Made by a program: the position numbers and the translations under genes | Notes under the pieces: model-generated | What the model saw: only the letters and a program-made list of their open reading frames with translations | Databases searched by the model: none | What the model was told of the DNA's origin: nothing | DNA from: Verrucomicrobiota bacterium | GTDB taxonomy: Bacteria > Verrucomicrobiota > Verrucomicrobiia > Limisphaerales > JAEYXS01 | NCBI GenBank assembly: GCA_021156225.1 | Contig: JAJNBN010000145.1 | Location: 1-7,778 of the forward strand | Direction: 5' to 3' | DNA length: 7,778 nucleotides | Shown here: piece by piece, positions 7,510 to 7,778 of the stretch | How positions within the stretch are numbered: position 1 is the stretch's first letter | How the letters are laid out: each line of letters starts with the position of its first letter

Positions 7510-7778
7510 TGCTGCTTTCATTTCAAGGAATTGCCAGCCGCACTTGGCTGCTCTGATGGTCCAGGCAGAAATGAATTTGCCTGAGTGGACACTGCCATCG
7601 GCGAGAGCAGCGTTGCCTTGGAAACGGTGTATCTCACCGCTCCATTGCAACAGGTTGGTGCCCGCCAGCGTCATATTGGTATTCATTGCTGTCTGCCCGT
7701 TGAGCAGCAGGTTGCGGTCGCCGATCAGCACCATGCTCCCGTTCGTCTCACTGGCATCCACGTTGATGAAGAAGCTCA
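7489..7778 (-). CDS. H-X9-DG pseudopilin-like (type II secretion-type) protein, C-terminal part, probably frameshifted
   Basis: The 3' end of a gene that begins beyond the right edge. The frame is open through 7778 (SFFINVDASETN before the GTG at 7761), so that GTG is not the start. The visible part has the family's order of elements: SFFINVDASETN, LIGDRNL, GTNLLQWSGEIHRFQGN and ALADGSV. It contains the exact H-X9-DG spacing (His in EIHRF, nine residues, then Asp-Gly) that marks the C-terminal domain of pseudopilin-like proteins abundant in Verrucomicrobia and Planctomycetes. These have a type IV pilin-like N-terminal helix, outside this window, and are envelope or secreted proteins of unclear role. 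After ADGSV the frame loses family resemblance (SGKFISAWTIRAAK onward), while another frame reads LRQIHFCLD and ends RLAIP with a stop at 7523-7525, as the family usually ends. A 1-nt or short indel near 7586-7590 is likely. Confidence 0.82.
   Translation of the reverse strand, partial: SFFINVDASETNGSMVLIGDRNLLLNGQTAMNTNMTLAGTNLLQWSGEIHRFQGNAALADGSVHSGKFISAWTIRAAKCGWQFLEMKAASHRRIF

Noticed and set aside
7391..7778. Plus-strand frame from ATG at 7391 behind a strong AAGGAGG, open to the window edge
   Set aside because: It is antisense to the pseudopilin gene for most of its length and its translation (many Cys, Trp, Pro, Ser) is not protein-like.

Overview
The window looks like part of a chromosome from a Verrucomicrobiota bacterium, most likely of the Pedosphaera/Limisphaerales type. 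The basis is three families typical of Planctomycetes and Verrucomicrobia: a PSCyt1-DUF1549-DUF1553 cytochrome protein, a Tat-exported DUF1501 protein, and a pseudopilin-like protein with an H-X9-DG C-terminus. The coding regions are GC-rich, and most start codons lack a clear Shine-Dalgarno sequence, which also fits. This assignment rests on family recognition, not on a search.

All five well-supported genes lie on the minus strand, so transcription runs from high to low coordinates. They are: (1) the 3' end of an H-X9-DG pseudopilin-like gene (7489-7778), whose C-terminus appears frameshifted; (2) an AraC-family regulator (6413-7342) with no ATG start; (3) a 1047-residue exported PSCyt1/DUF1549/DUF1553 protein (3102-6245); (4) a 479-residue Tat-signal DUF1501 protein (1655-3094), 7 bp downstream of gene 3 and very likely in the same operon; (5) a class V aminotransferase of the alanine-glyoxylate/serine-pyruvate type (210-1298), followed by a convincing intrinsic terminator (149-185).

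Genes 2 to 4 form a plausible unit. The regulator is upstream of, and in the same orientation as, a two-gene operon encoding a haem-binding exported protein and a sulfatase/alkaline-phosphatase-fold-like exported protein. Neither protein has an assigned reaction. Pairs of this kind are very common in these phyla and are usually suspected of acting on complex glycans at the cell surface. The aminotransferase looks like an unrelated metabolic gene.

The gaps hold most of the unexplained structure. The 356-bp gap between the aminotransferase and DUF1501 contains a perfect 13-bp inverted repeat and a run of three small dyads resembling REP-type dispersed repeats; the last dyad abuts the DUF1501 stop codon. 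Both sides of the AraC gene carry copies of an AACATCGAA motif, and the downstream side also has a second short repeat with 14-15 bp spacing. No RNA gene, CRISPR array, insertion sequence or complete new system was recognised. The least understood part is the PSCyt/DUF1501 operon itself.
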